Counted from the stretch's first letter, positions 1 to 5,925 are shown. The stretch is 5,925 bases of DNA from Bacillota bacterium (GCA_023421115.1 JAEZUI010000155.1:1-5925), one strand, 5' to 3'. A program made the numbers and translations. The notes: generated by a model from the letters alone, not told the origin.

Positions 1-20
1 TGTTTTTTGCAAGCACTTTT

Positions 21-81
21 TGGACAAAATTGCAAAACATTTTTGGACATTGTTGCATGTCCAAATTGGACAAAATTGCAA
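21..81 (+). repeat. Left-end transposase-binding-type repeats (three 23-bp units)
   Basis: The core TGGAC starts at 21, 44 and 67, exactly 23 bp apart. Each is followed by AAAATTGCA or ATTGTTGCA. Units 1 and 3 share TTGGACAAAATTGCAA. Unit 2 reads GGACATTGTTGCATGTCC (45-62), with inverted arms GGACAT/ATGTCC. Units 2 and 3 match the two right-end units in inverted orientation almost base for base. IS21-family ends are known to carry several such repeats as probable IstA binding sites; that role is inferred here from position. Confidence 0.8.
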
Positions 82-115
82 TGCCTCGGCCGGCAACGAA
101 CATACCAGCCACGAG

Positions 116-129
116 CCATTGCAGACATT
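116..129 (+). repeat. Left subterminal inverted repeat
   Basis: CCATTGCAGACATT is the exact reverse complement of AATGTCTGCAATGG at 2748-2761, inside the opposite end of the IS. Between this repeat and the 23-bp units both ends also share short blocks (AGCCAC, GAGCC) separated by indels. The two ends therefore look like one ancestral inverted repeat of about 130-140 bp that has decayed by small deletions. Confidence 0.6.
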
Positions 130-138
130 ATTTAATTG

Positions 139-381
139 TTAAAGCGTGAGGTACGGAAATGGAAGATCTGGTTCGTATTCCTCATGCGCATTTTCCCTGA
201 AGTAACGAAATTCCTCACCTAGCTTTTTGTAGTGGATGAATGCATTCAGGTATTTCAAATCTTCTTCAGCACGTTTATGATCATCTAAGAGACTAAGTAG
301 GAAATCGTTCATCTCTTCATAACGCTCCTGAAGATTTTGATATAAATCTTGTTCCTTGATAACTTTATTATTTTTGGCCAC
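139..381 (-). CDS. Small third ORF of the IS21 element (80 aa, unknown function)
   Basis: The protein is 80 residues, acidic and largely helical, with a heptad-like stretch at about residues 10-60 (LQERYEEMNDF, HKRAEEDLKYL) and a proline-rich tail ending PDLPFPYLTL. I recognise no domain. The start is GTG at 381-379, preceded on the minus strand by AGGAGGT (396-390) with an 8-nt spacer, and this decides the start. The gene overlaps the 3' end of istB by 14 nt, so it is probably translationally coupled and belongs to the same transcript. It lies wholly inside the IS ends, which makes it an IS passenger or accessory gene rather than host DNA. A helical protein of this size could contact IstB or IstA, but that is a guess. 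Confidence 0.75.
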   Translation of the reverse strand: MAKNNKVIKEQDLYQNLQERYEEMNDFLLSLLDDHKRAEEDLKYLNAFIHYKKLGEEFRYFRENAHEEYEPDLPFPYLTL

Positions 382-1147
382 TGTTGCCTACCTCCTGACT
401 ACTGATTCTTGAAAGAGCTTCATTGATGCTTGATTCTCGTAACCGGTTGTTGATTCCCGGAAACAGAATCAATTCCACATGGTGTGTCAGTCTACCAATC
501 AGAGCGGTTGTCATTCGCTGATCATAAAGGACATTTACCCACTGTGAGAATTCGAGATTAGTGTTCAGTATCACAGATTTCTGCTCATGTATCTCAGAAA
601 GATAATCAAACAGAAGCTGTGAACCGGTCCTGTCATAAGGAACATATCCGAATTCGTCCAGTATCAATACCTGTGTACTGTTAAGCTTCTTTTTCAGTAC
701 AGTAAGAGTTCCCTTAATCTTGCTTTCGGAAAACATGTTTATCAGTCCGGCTGTACGGTAAAACTTCACTGGTATCTCCTGGTTACAGGCAGATATTCCG
801 ATAAGAATGGAAAGCATAGTCTTGCCAGTGCCTGTGCCGCCGTACATGATGACATTTTTCCCGGCATGATAGAAATCAAGATTCAACAGGCTTTCAAGGT
901 TGACTCCTTCAGGGAAATCTATCTCATCTGTCCTGAATTCATTGACAGCATATCTGCGTGGAAATCCGGCAGTATTAAGATACGTACTCTTTCTCTTGGT
1001 CAGTCGATATTCAATCTCATTTGTCAGAAGGTTAAGAAGGTATTCCTGTTGCGAATCTCCTTTCTGAGCCATTGCCTGTCCAGCGAAATTCGAAGACAGT
1101 CTAAGCTGCTTGCAGCATTCTGCAATGGATTTTTCTATATCAGCCAT
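368..1147 (-). CDS. istB: IstB-like AAA+ ATPase, IS21 transposition helper
   Basis: IstB is the ATP-dependent partner of the IstA transposase. In IS21 it binds DNA, assembles into oligomers and selects and remodels the target for insertion. From the ATG at 1147-1145 the product is 259 aa, normal for the family. Visible motifs are Walker A GGTGTGKT (residues 103-110), Walker B VLILDEFG (160-167, with D164 and E165), a sensor-like asparagine stretch LNTNLEF (about 194-200), and GRLTHH (218-223), whose arginine is a plausible finger. A longer reading from GTG at 1156 is possible, but that codon falls on the Shine-Dalgarno GGGAGG (1161-1156), which sits 8 nt from the ATG; I therefore take the ATG. 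The start overlaps the istA stop in ATGGCTGA, implying translational coupling. It also overlaps the small downstream ORF. No key residue is missing. Confidence 0.93.
   Translation of the reverse strand: MADIEKSIAECCKQLRLSSNFAGQAMAQKGDSQQEYLLNLLTNEIEYRLTKRKSTYLNTAGFPRRYAVNEFRTDEIDFPEGVNLESLLNLDFYHAGKNVIMYGGTGTGKTMLSILIGISACNQEIPVKFYRTAGLINMFSESKIKGTLTVLKKKLNSTQVLILDEFGYVPYDRTGSQLLFDYLSEIHEQKSVILNTNLEFSQWVNVLYDQRMTTALIGRLTHHVELILFPGINNRLRESSINEALSRISSQEVGNSGQK
1119..1139 (-). repeat. istB-internal copy of the subterminal motif
   Basis: These 21 bases, coding for roughly residues 4-10 of IstB (IEKSIAE), match 2752-2772 at 20 positions in the same orientation. A shorter core, CCATTGCAGA, is shared by this site and both IS ends. 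The match is too long for chance in a window of this size by rough reckoning, so it reflects duplication or shared function. Confidence 0.6.
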
Positions 1148-2684
1148 TGGATGCACCTCCCTTCATGAGAGCTGCATCTAGCATCTTCAGATCATTCCTA
1201 AATGGAATGACCTTCTGCTGTGGTATAGAAGTATTGTTTTCAAGTGGTGGCAGAAGTGGTACATCTGCATAGGTTCTTCTATACAGGTTCTGTAGGCTGT
1301 CCGGATCCGTTGCATTAAGACGAAGAGCTTCATCGACTGTTCTTACGGCACTGGTAAATCCGGTTCTTTCCGTAAGCTCTGCAAGAACCTTCAGGACACG
1401 CCCACGTTCTTTGTTTTCGCAGTTATCCATGTATATCTGCATGGTCTGTGGCATCATGTCATATATGCCGCTGTTGCGGAGAGAACGAGGCTTCCTGGCT
1501 ATATATGTAAGATATGGCAGCCAGTCCATTCTTTCGTGTTCGTTGCCGTAAAGACGCTTATGACGGACAACTTCGTGCATGTCCTTGTCCATAACAATCA
1601 CATCAGAAGATCTGATCTTAAGGTTCACACAGGCTTCGCAGAAAGCCGGTGAAGCTGAATACCGATGCTTTCCGGAATCAAGAGTGAATTTACCATATTT
1701 ATCGGTTGTGGCAGTTGTATACAGTGCAGTGTCAAATGAAACGGATGGAAGTGGCAGCAACCTGGCTTTATCTTCCTGGAACAATTCACTGATAAAACGG
1801 TCATCGTCGTCATCATAGTGTTCACGATGCATATCAATTTCACACCGCCCGAGAAGATATTTGTTTTCTTCCACAAGTGAATGAAAGCGAGGCACCGGCA
1901 CAAGTTCATTGCGTCGCAGATACCCAACCTTATTTTCCACGTTTCCTTTTTCCCAACCGGCATCAGGATTCATGAATACTGGTTTAATACGGTAGTGTTC
2001 ACAGAAACGCTGAAAACGTTCTGTAAGATTTCGACCTCCGCCTTTAATGACCTCGGTAACAATGGTTCTGGTATTGTCAAACCAGATTTCGCTGGGAACA
2101 CCACCGATGTGTTCAAACATAGCGACAAGCCCTTCTAAAAGGCATTCCATATTTTCCCCATAGTTTAGCTGCAGAAAGCCTCCATTGCTGTATGGGAAAC
2201 TGAGAACCAGATATTTGGCTTCATGATGAAGTTTGCCGTTTTCGTAGAAATCTGCAAAGCCAAAATCAGCTTGAGATTCTCCTGGATGGTGATTAAGTGG
2301 GAGGTAGCCCTCTTTTTTCTTGAGACGGAGTTCCTGTTTCTTCTGCGCAACGTAGAAAGCAACAAGCCGATAGCTACAATTGAAACCTTTGGCTTCTTCT
2401 TGGAGACGTTTAAATACTCTTTTAGCGGTATGGCGTTGTTTTCTCGGTGCTAGCTTATCAGCCTGCAGCCATTCATCAATCAGATGCCTGAACGGGTCAA
2501 GCTTTGATTCATGAGTATTCGCTGAAGATGGTGTGGGTGGCGGACAGTTAAAGTCCTCCATATCCACGTATTTTCTGATGGTCTTACGATTAAGACCTGT
2601 CTCAGATGCTATTACTGAAATGTTCTTATCTTGTTGATAGTACATTTCTCTGATATGATGTATCTGATCCATTGTCGTTGACAT
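1140..2684 (-). CDS. istA: IstA-type DDE transposase of IS21 family
   Basis: IstA binds the IS ends and catalyses strand cleavage and transfer. The 514-aa product has the usual family length. Residues about 8-43 form a helix-turn-helix (NISVIASETGLNRKTIRKYV). The integrase-like catalytic core supplies D140 (in SQADFG), D203 (in EIWFDNT) and E250 (in KGNVENKVGYLRR), a complete DDE set. A beta-barrel-like C-terminal region follows (about 310-400), containing KHRYSASPAF. An aspartate run at 291-295 is unusual but harmless. The ATG at 2684 has AAGGAGG (2699-2693) 8 nt upstream, which supports this start over the ATG at codon 5. The stop overlaps the istB start. Transcription probably starts at the promoter inside the right end of the IS. 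Confidence 0.95.
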   Translation of the reverse strand: MSTTMDQIHHIREMYYQQDKNISVIASETGLNRKTIRKYVDMEDFNCPPPTPSSANTHESKLDPFRHLIDEWLQADKLAPRKQRHTAKRVFKRLQEEAKGFNCSYRLVAFYVAQKKQELRLKKKEGYLPLNHHPGESQADFGFADFYENGKLHHEAKYLVLSFPYSNGGFLQLNYGENMECLLEGLVAMFEHIGGVPSEIWFDNTRTIVTEVIKGGGRNLTERFQRFCEHYRIKPVFMNPDAGWEKGNVENKVGYLRRNELVPVPRFHSLVEENKYLLGRCEIDMHREHYDDDDDRFISELFQEDKARLLPLPSVSFDTALYTTATTDKYGKFTLDSGKHRYSASPAFCEACVNLKIRSSDVIVMDKDMHEVVRHKRLYGNEHERMDWLPYLTYIARKPRSLRNSGIYDMMPQTMQIYMDNCENKERGRVLKVLAELTERTGFTSAVRTVDEALRLNATDPDSLQNLYRRTYADVPLLPPLENNTSIPQQKVIPFRNDLKMLDAALMKGGASNG

Positions 2685-2747
2685 TCTCCTTTCCTCCTTG
2701 TCTTTATTGTTTTGCCTACAACAAAGATAAGGTTAATGGTTTTTAGA

Positions 2748-2772
2748 AATGTCTGCAATGGATCTTTCTATA
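2748..2772 (-). repeat. Right subterminal repeat, also matching the istB 5' end
   Basis: Bases 2748-2761 are the inverted partner of 116-129. The overlapping stretch 2752-2772 is also a direct repeat of 1119-1139 at the very start of istB, matching at 20 of 21 bases (C at 2764 against T at 1131). The copy lies in the istA leader, between the probable promoter and the istA ribosome binding site. Its function is unknown. Confidence 0.6.
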
Positions 2773-2822
2773 GGCTCATACTTGGTGGCTACCACTTAGG
2801 CGCTGCACCGTTCCTGAGAGCC

Positions 2823-2851
2823 TTTATACTATAAGTTGCAACTTTGTCCAA
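2823..2851 (-). promoter_or_regulatory. Probable istA operon promoter
   Basis: On the minus strand TTGGAC (2851-2846) and TATAAA (2828-2823) are 17 nt apart, close to a sigma-A promoter, and lead toward istA with a leader of about 130 nt. The -35 box is the core of the inner right-end repeat, so binding of IstA there would compete with RNA polymerase and could give autoregulation. This is inferred from sequence only. Confidence 0.5.
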
Positions 2852-2889
2852 AATGGACATGCAACAATGTCCGTTTTTGCTTTGCAACA
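2828..2889 (-). repeat. Right-end inverted copy of the terminal repeats (two 23-bp units)
   Basis: On the minus strand the core CGGAC/TGGAC starts at 2873 and 2850, again 23 bp apart. The outer unit reads GGACATTGTTGCATGTCC (2872-2855), identical to the second left unit. The inner one reads TTGGACAAAGTTGCAA and matches the third left unit with one change. The outermost left unit has no counterpart here. The tip TGTTGCAAAGC (2889-2879) ends the element. Confidence 0.8.
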
Positions 2890-2911
2890 TTGGGTAATTT
2901 TATTTTACAAT
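2882..2911 (+). promoter_or_regulatory. Possible hybrid promoter across the IS right junction
   Basis: TTGCAA (2882-2887), inside the IS tip, and TACAAT (2906-2911), in the flanking DNA, are separated by 18 nt and point outward toward the gene pair at 2979-4445. IS21-type ends are known to supply outward -35 boxes that become promoters when a -10 lies next to them. The -35 is only a moderate match, so activity is uncertain. Confidence 0.35.
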
Positions 2912-2978
2912 AAACATTCTAATCGAAAATTTTGATAGTAGATTAAGTCAAATAGCATTAACAATAGCAAATGCAGCT

Positions 2979-3734
2979 ATGAAAAAGGGCGATGGTCAGC
3001 AGGTTCTTCAATCGTTATGTATTAGTGAGAAAGCATTTAGTGATTTAACACAAGTTCAGGATTTTCTCGATATTATAAGCTTGTTTAATGTAAAAGGTTT
3101 TTATATAATTATAGATCGTGAGAATGCTGACAATCCCAATATTATAAATGATACTATTTTAACTAATATAATGTATTTTATGTATAATTTATCTTATATA
3201 AATGAATTTGAAATAATTTTAGGCTTCGGTGATTTTATAGGAATCCCTATTTATTGTACAGGTATTAATACAATTTCTACAGGGTGGTTTAATACACTAA
3301 GGAGATTTAGTTCAACCGATCTTATTCCAAGAGATGGGGGAAGAAGAGCAAATAGAAGATACTTTTCTAATAAGATACTAAATTCGTTATTAATAGTACC
3401 AGAAATTAATGAAATTAGTAACAATAGAAAATTGAATAGAATTCTTTCAAATTCAAAATATGATAGTGTTATGTATAATGATTTGTCAGGAAGCCAGTGG
3501 TCGGATTCAATTAATTGTTTACATAATTGGTATTCGATGAACAGTTTATTAAATGAAATTGATAAAAAGATTTCTATTGAAAAGAAGGTTGAATATATGC
3601 TAAATTTAATAAGTAATGCTAAGTCAATATATACTGATTTAAATGAAGAGTTCTGGGATATAAAATCTAAGTCAAATCATTTAAATACATGGGATGAAGC
3701 ATTAAGAAATTTTCTGGCAATGATAAAGGAGTAA
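2979..3734 (+). CDS. Unrecognised protein (gene A), 5' end lost at IS junction
   Basis: I do not recognise this family. The readable product is 251 aa. Strand-like stretches GFYIIID (40-46) and FEIILGFGDF (77-86) are followed by a dense block that looks conserved: GINTISTGWFNTLRRF (95-110), then a GGRR-containing loop and RRYFSNKILNSL (126-137). The C-terminus is helical. The alternating strands would suit a TIM-barrel-like fold, but this is speculation. The annotated start is doubtful: ATG 2979 has no Shine-Dalgarno, and the same frame is open back to 2898, giving plausible protein (NFDSRLSQIALTIANA) before a TAA at 2895, only 6 nt past the IS tip. The most likely reading is a gene truncated by the IS insertion. 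It is much more AT-rich than the IS. It precedes gene B by 9 nt, suggesting an operon. It may be non-functional, or may be made as a shortened protein. Confidence 0.65.
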   Translation: MKKGDGQQVLQSLCISEKAFSDLTQVQDFLDIISLFNVKGFYIIIDRENADNPNIINDTILTNIMYFMYNLSYINEFEIILGFGDFIGIPIYCTGINTISTGWFNTLRRFSSTDLIPRDGGRRANRRYFSNKILNSLLIVPEINEISNNRKLNRILSNSKYDSVMYNDLSGSQWSDSINCLHNWYSMNSLLNEIDKKISIEKKVEYMLNLISNAKSIYTDLNEEFWDIKSKSNHLNTWDEALRNFLAMIKE

Positions 3735-3743
3735 TTATAACTA

Positions 3744-4445
3744 ATGTATTCAGAAGAAGAACTTGGAAATGTGTTTCAAAAATATATTAAAAAATCACGT
3801 AAAACGGATCTGCCAAAATATGATTTATTATTTAAGGAGGTACAATCCATTCAAGGGATTCCTGATTATGTTGGTTTGTATTTTAATACACCAAGTAAAA
3901 TTGAACTTATTCGAAAAGTATTAAAATCGGACGTAAATTCAATTAGTAATATTTCAAAATTACTCCCTTATATTAAAAAAAACGCTCCTCATAATATTGA
4001 GTATCTATCAAAAAAAACTAATATACCTTCTCATATTGTAAATAGTGTATTAACAAATTTAAAAGAAGAAAATATAGTACAGGAAACCGAAAAATTAAAA
4101 TATATATTATCTATTGATTTTGATATTTCGGATTTAGAAATTTGGTCTTTTGAATTAAAATTAAAAAATTGGAAAAGAGCTGTTTTTCAAGCCTTAAGAT
4201 ATAAAACCTTTTCAGATTATGTATACATTGTTATGCCTGTTAAAATGAAAGAAATACTAATTAAGAACGAAGAAAAATTTAGGGATTTTAATATTGGAGT
4301 TATAATATATGATGAGAAACTAAACGAATTTAATCGTATAATAAGGGCAAAAAAAAATGTGAATAAATCTAAAAGTCATACATATTATGTATTACTTCAA
4401 ATTTTAAATAAAATCAAAAATGGTGATAGATTAAAAATAAATTAA
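3744..4445 (+). CDS. Putative PD-(D/E)XK nuclease-fold protein with inserted winged helix (gene B)
   Basis: The 233-aa product has the hallmarks of the PD-(D/E)XK fold. E32 lies in an N-terminal helix, P40-D41 in GIPDYVGL, E137-x-K139 in WSFELKLKNW, and a following helix with Q149 in AVFQALRY, then a strand YVYIVMP (159-165) and another, IGVIIYD (184-190). Between the PD and ExK motifs, about residues 66-126 resemble a winged helix-turn-helix (NIEYLSKKTNIPSHIVNSVL, then a wing around EENIVQETEKLKYIL). The active-site residues appear complete, so DNA or RNA cleavage is plausible, but no substrate can be read from the sequence. AAAGGAG (3725-3731) lies 12 nt before the ATG and overlaps the end of gene A, so the two are probably co-transcribed. 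A terminator follows. The gene is very AT-rich, as is gene A. I assign the fold by motif reading, not by search. Confidence 0.75.
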   Translation: MYSEEELGNVFQKYIKKSRKTDLPKYDLLFKEVQSIQGIPDYVGLYFNTPSKIELIRKVLKSDVNSISNISKLLPYIKKNAPHNIEYLSKKTNIPSHIVNSVLTNLKEENIVQETEKLKYILSIDFDISDLEIWSFELKLKNWKRAVFQALRYKTFSDYVYIVMPVKMKEILIKNEEKFRDFNIGVIIYDEKLNEFNRIIRAKKNVNKSKSHTYYVLLQILNKIKNGDRLKIN

Positions 4446-4466
4446 ATTAATATTAATTTTCTGGTT

Positions 4467-4496
4467 ACCCCTGTAAGTGCATCTTACAGGGGTTTT
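4467..4496 (+). terminator. Rho-independent terminator after the gene A-B pair
   Basis: A perfect 10-bp stem, CCCCTGTAAG (4468-4477) and CTTACAGGGG (4483-4492), encloses a 5-nt loop (TGCAT) and is followed by TTTT. It starts 22 nt after the gene B stop. On the minus strand the same hairpin follows the recombinase stop almost immediately but lacks a good T run (GGGGTAACC), so it works best for the plus strand and may be only partly bidirectional. Confidence 0.85.
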
Positions 4497-5925
4497 ATAC
4501 TTTCCAAACAATCTCTATCTCATCCTCAAACACCATGATTTTCTCTATAAATTGGTTTACCACAATCTTTTTCTCTTCAAAGCTTAGCTGGTCGAAGATG
4601 ACATCCTTGAATTTGTTAGGAGCTTCGGTTTTAGGGTAACTGAGATTTTTCAGGAGCTCATTACGTTTTTTGTCCAGCTTTTCAATTTCCCCATTAATAT
4701 ATTTCATTGAGATATCGGAAGCTTCGATAAGAGAAGCTATGAGCTTTTCAATCTTTTGGTCAATTTTCTCAATCTCAATTTTTTGCTTGTTTTCGGACGG
4801 TGTTGGAATACATTGATTTTTATCTAGAGTACATTCATTGATCACATTTTCTAATTCCGTCTGAACAGCTTTTTCAATTTCACTGATAATTATTTTATAA
4901 CTGCTAACATCGCATAAGTGTAGGTTTGTGCGTCCACTACAATGTAGATATAGCTGCTCATTATATTTACGGATGGCCAGTGAATAACCACATTTTCCGC
5001 ATTTTATGTAACCGGATAACCAAGATAATTTACCCTTCCCAGTGTTCTTTATTTGCTTGTTATTGTCCAATTTATACTGGCATTTTAACCAAATATCTGC
5101 TGGGATGATACCGGGAAAGTTAGTGAGTGAAACCACATGATTTTCGAGCTTAGTATACTTTCTGTCAGAAGCAGATCTTCTTCCAACAATATGAGCGGAA
5201 GTCTCTCCGGTATAAAAATCAACTGAGTTAGAAAAAGTGATACCTTTTCCTTTGTAGTATTTATAAACATCTGCTGTAGCTTCTACATAGACCGGATTAT
5301 GTAGGATTCTTGATATGGCAACATTATCCCAAGTCTTGCGTTTCATACAAGTAATTCCTTCTACAGATAATTCTTTTGCAATCATACCGAGGGATACATC
5401 TTCTCCAGAATACTCAAAAAATATCCTTTTTACTATTTCCATATCTTTATTAGGTAACAGGGTGGGAACCTTTTTACCATCTTCGTTAGTCATTTTCGAA
5501 TTATCAAATCCAAGTGGTGCTGGTCCACCTGGCCAATTACCGTACTTAATACGGGAATAGTAATTATCCTTTACACGTTCAGCTATAGTTTCTCTTTCAA
5601 GCTGAGCAAATATCATAATAATATGCAACATCGCTCGTCCCATCGGACTGGATGTATCAAACTTTTCATTGATAGAAATAAATTCCACACTTTTTTCTTT
5701 GAATTTTTCCCATGCCTGACCAAAATCTGTTATTGATCTGCTGAAACGATCTAAACGATAAACGATAACTTTATGGATTAAACCATCCTTTACATCTTTC
5801 ATTAATTCTTCAAATTTTGGACGGTTTGTGTTCTTGCCACTAAAACCTCTGTCAGCATAGACCTTGATATTGGTGGCCTCAGTATGACATTCATTTTTAC
5901 ACATTTCAATTTGTGTTTCGAGTGA
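4495..5925 (-). CDS. Large serine recombinase (site-specific), N-terminus beyond window
   Basis: This family cuts and rejoins DNA at att sites through a serine nucleophile and usually drives integration and excision of phages or integrative elements. The reading frame is open to the window edge; before the ATG at 5904 it reads SLETQIE, the usual continuation of the YxRVSTxxQ catalytic motif. The gene is therefore partial, and the serine lies outside. Counting from that ATG: the resolvase domain (1 to about 125) holds YRLDRFSRS (49-57) and the helix MLHIIMIFAQLERETIAERV (92-111). A recombinase domain follows, starting at GGPAPLGFDN (126-135). A zinc ribbon uses C302, C305, C322 and C331. A coiled coil spans about 374-422, and the C-terminus is intact. 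It is convergent with the gene A-B pair. The att site cannot be located. Confidence 0.92.
   Translation of the reverse strand, partial: SLETQIEMCKNECHTEATNIKVYADRGFSGKNTNRPKFEELMKDVKDGLIHKVIVYRLDRFSRSITDFGQAWEKFKEKSVEFISINEKFDTSSPMGRAMLHIIMIFAQLERETIAERVKDNYYSRIKYGNWPGGPAPLGFDNSKMTNEDGKKVPTLLPNKDMEIVKRIFFEYSGEDVSLGMIAKELSVEGITCMKRKTWDNVAISRILHNPVYVEATADVYKYYKGKGITFSNSVDFYTGETSAHIVGRRSASDRKYTKLENHVVSLTNFPGIIPADIWLKCQYKLDNNKQIKNTGKGKLSWLSGYIKCGKCGYSLAIRKYNEQLYLHCSGRTNLHLCDVSSYKIIISEIEKAVQTELENVINECTLDKNQCIPTPSENKQKIEIEKIDQKIEKLIASLIEASDISMKYINGEIEKLDKKRNELLKNLSYPKTEAPNKFKDVIFDQLSFEEKKIVVNQFIEKIMVFEDEIEIVWKV

Larger units (their letters stand above)
1..2889 (-). mobile_element. IS21-family insertion sequence (istA-istB plus small third ORF)
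   Basis: The element encodes an IstA-type DDE transposase and an IstB-type AAA+ ATPase in the overlapping order diagnostic of the IS21 family, plus a third small ORF downstream. Its ends are related inverted sequences. The left end reads TGTTTTTTGCAAGCAC and the right end, reverse-complemented from 2889, reads TGTTGCAAAGCAAAAAC. Both begin TG and continue into repeated TTGGAC...TTGCAA units. The right tip is placed at the CA of 2888-2889. The left tip is placed at the TG of position 1, but it could lie outside the window: the first GGAC unit is 20 bases from the left tip and 16 from the right one. IS21 elements normally make 4-8 bp target duplications, which cannot be checked because no left flank is present. 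All three reading frames are intact, so the element may be active. Confidence 0.85.

Noticed and set aside
21..81. Regularly spaced repeats as a CRISPR-like array
   Set aside because: There are only three short, imperfect units, and matching inverted copies occur at the other IS end, so they are IS terminal repeats.
79..95. TGCC/GGCA hairpin as a terminator for the istA operon
   Set aside because: The stem is only four base pairs and no T run follows on the minus strand.
1154..1156. GTG as the istB start, giving 262 aa
   Set aside because: It falls within the Shine-Dalgarno region for the ATG at 1147, which has ideal 8-nt spacing.
866..1168. Plus-strand ORF of 100 aa opposite istB
   Set aside because: It is a shadow of istB; the istB frame carries intact Walker motifs and this one shows no domain.
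1579..2453. Several short ORFs on either strand inside istA
   Set aside because: They overlap the intact DDE transposase frame and have no recognisable motifs.
4444..4459. Perfect 16-bp palindrome AAATTAATATTAATTT
   Set aside because: It is made only of A and T in very AT-rich DNA and overlaps the gene B stop, so it is probably compositional rather than a site.
4926..5560. Short ORFs inside the recombinase gene
   Set aside because: They are out-of-frame shadows of the zinc ribbon and recombinase domain coding region.

Overview
The window looks like an accessory, mobile-element-rich stretch from a low-GC Firmicute, most likely a Clostridia/Lachnospiraceae-type gut anaerobe. This is inferred from strong AGGAGG-type ribosome binding sites, AT-rich codon use, an IS21-family element and a large serine recombinase typical of clostridial integrative elements. 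No gene allows a firm species call.

Three blocks are visible. (1) About 1-2889 is an essentially complete IS21-family insertion sequence read on the minus strand. It carries istA (DDE transposase), istB (AAA+ helper ATPase) and a third small ORF, in that order, each overlapping the next by 8-14 nt. Its ends carry 23-bp-spaced repeats, three on the left and two on the right, as expected of transposase binding sites. A likely istA promoter overlaps the innermost right-hand repeat. The left tip lies at or near the first base of the window, so a target duplication cannot be tested.

(2) 2890-4445 is a very AT-rich plus-strand pair of unrecognised genes, 9 nt apart and followed by a strong hairpin terminator. 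The first gene (A) has lost its 5' end. The IS right end sits beside it, the reading frame is open upstream of the only ATG, and that ATG has no ribosome binding site. The second gene (B) reads as a PD-(D/E)XK nuclease-fold protein with a winged-helix segment inserted between the PD and ExK motifs. Together they are the best candidate here for an undescribed two-gene system, perhaps in defence or nucleic-acid processing, but that role is inference only. The IS tip and the adjacent flank could form a hybrid promoter driving the pair.

(3) 4495-5925, minus strand and convergent with the A-B pair, is a large serine recombinase missing its N-terminus because the window ends inside it. It suggests the A-B pair is cargo of an integrative element into which the IS21 element later jumped.
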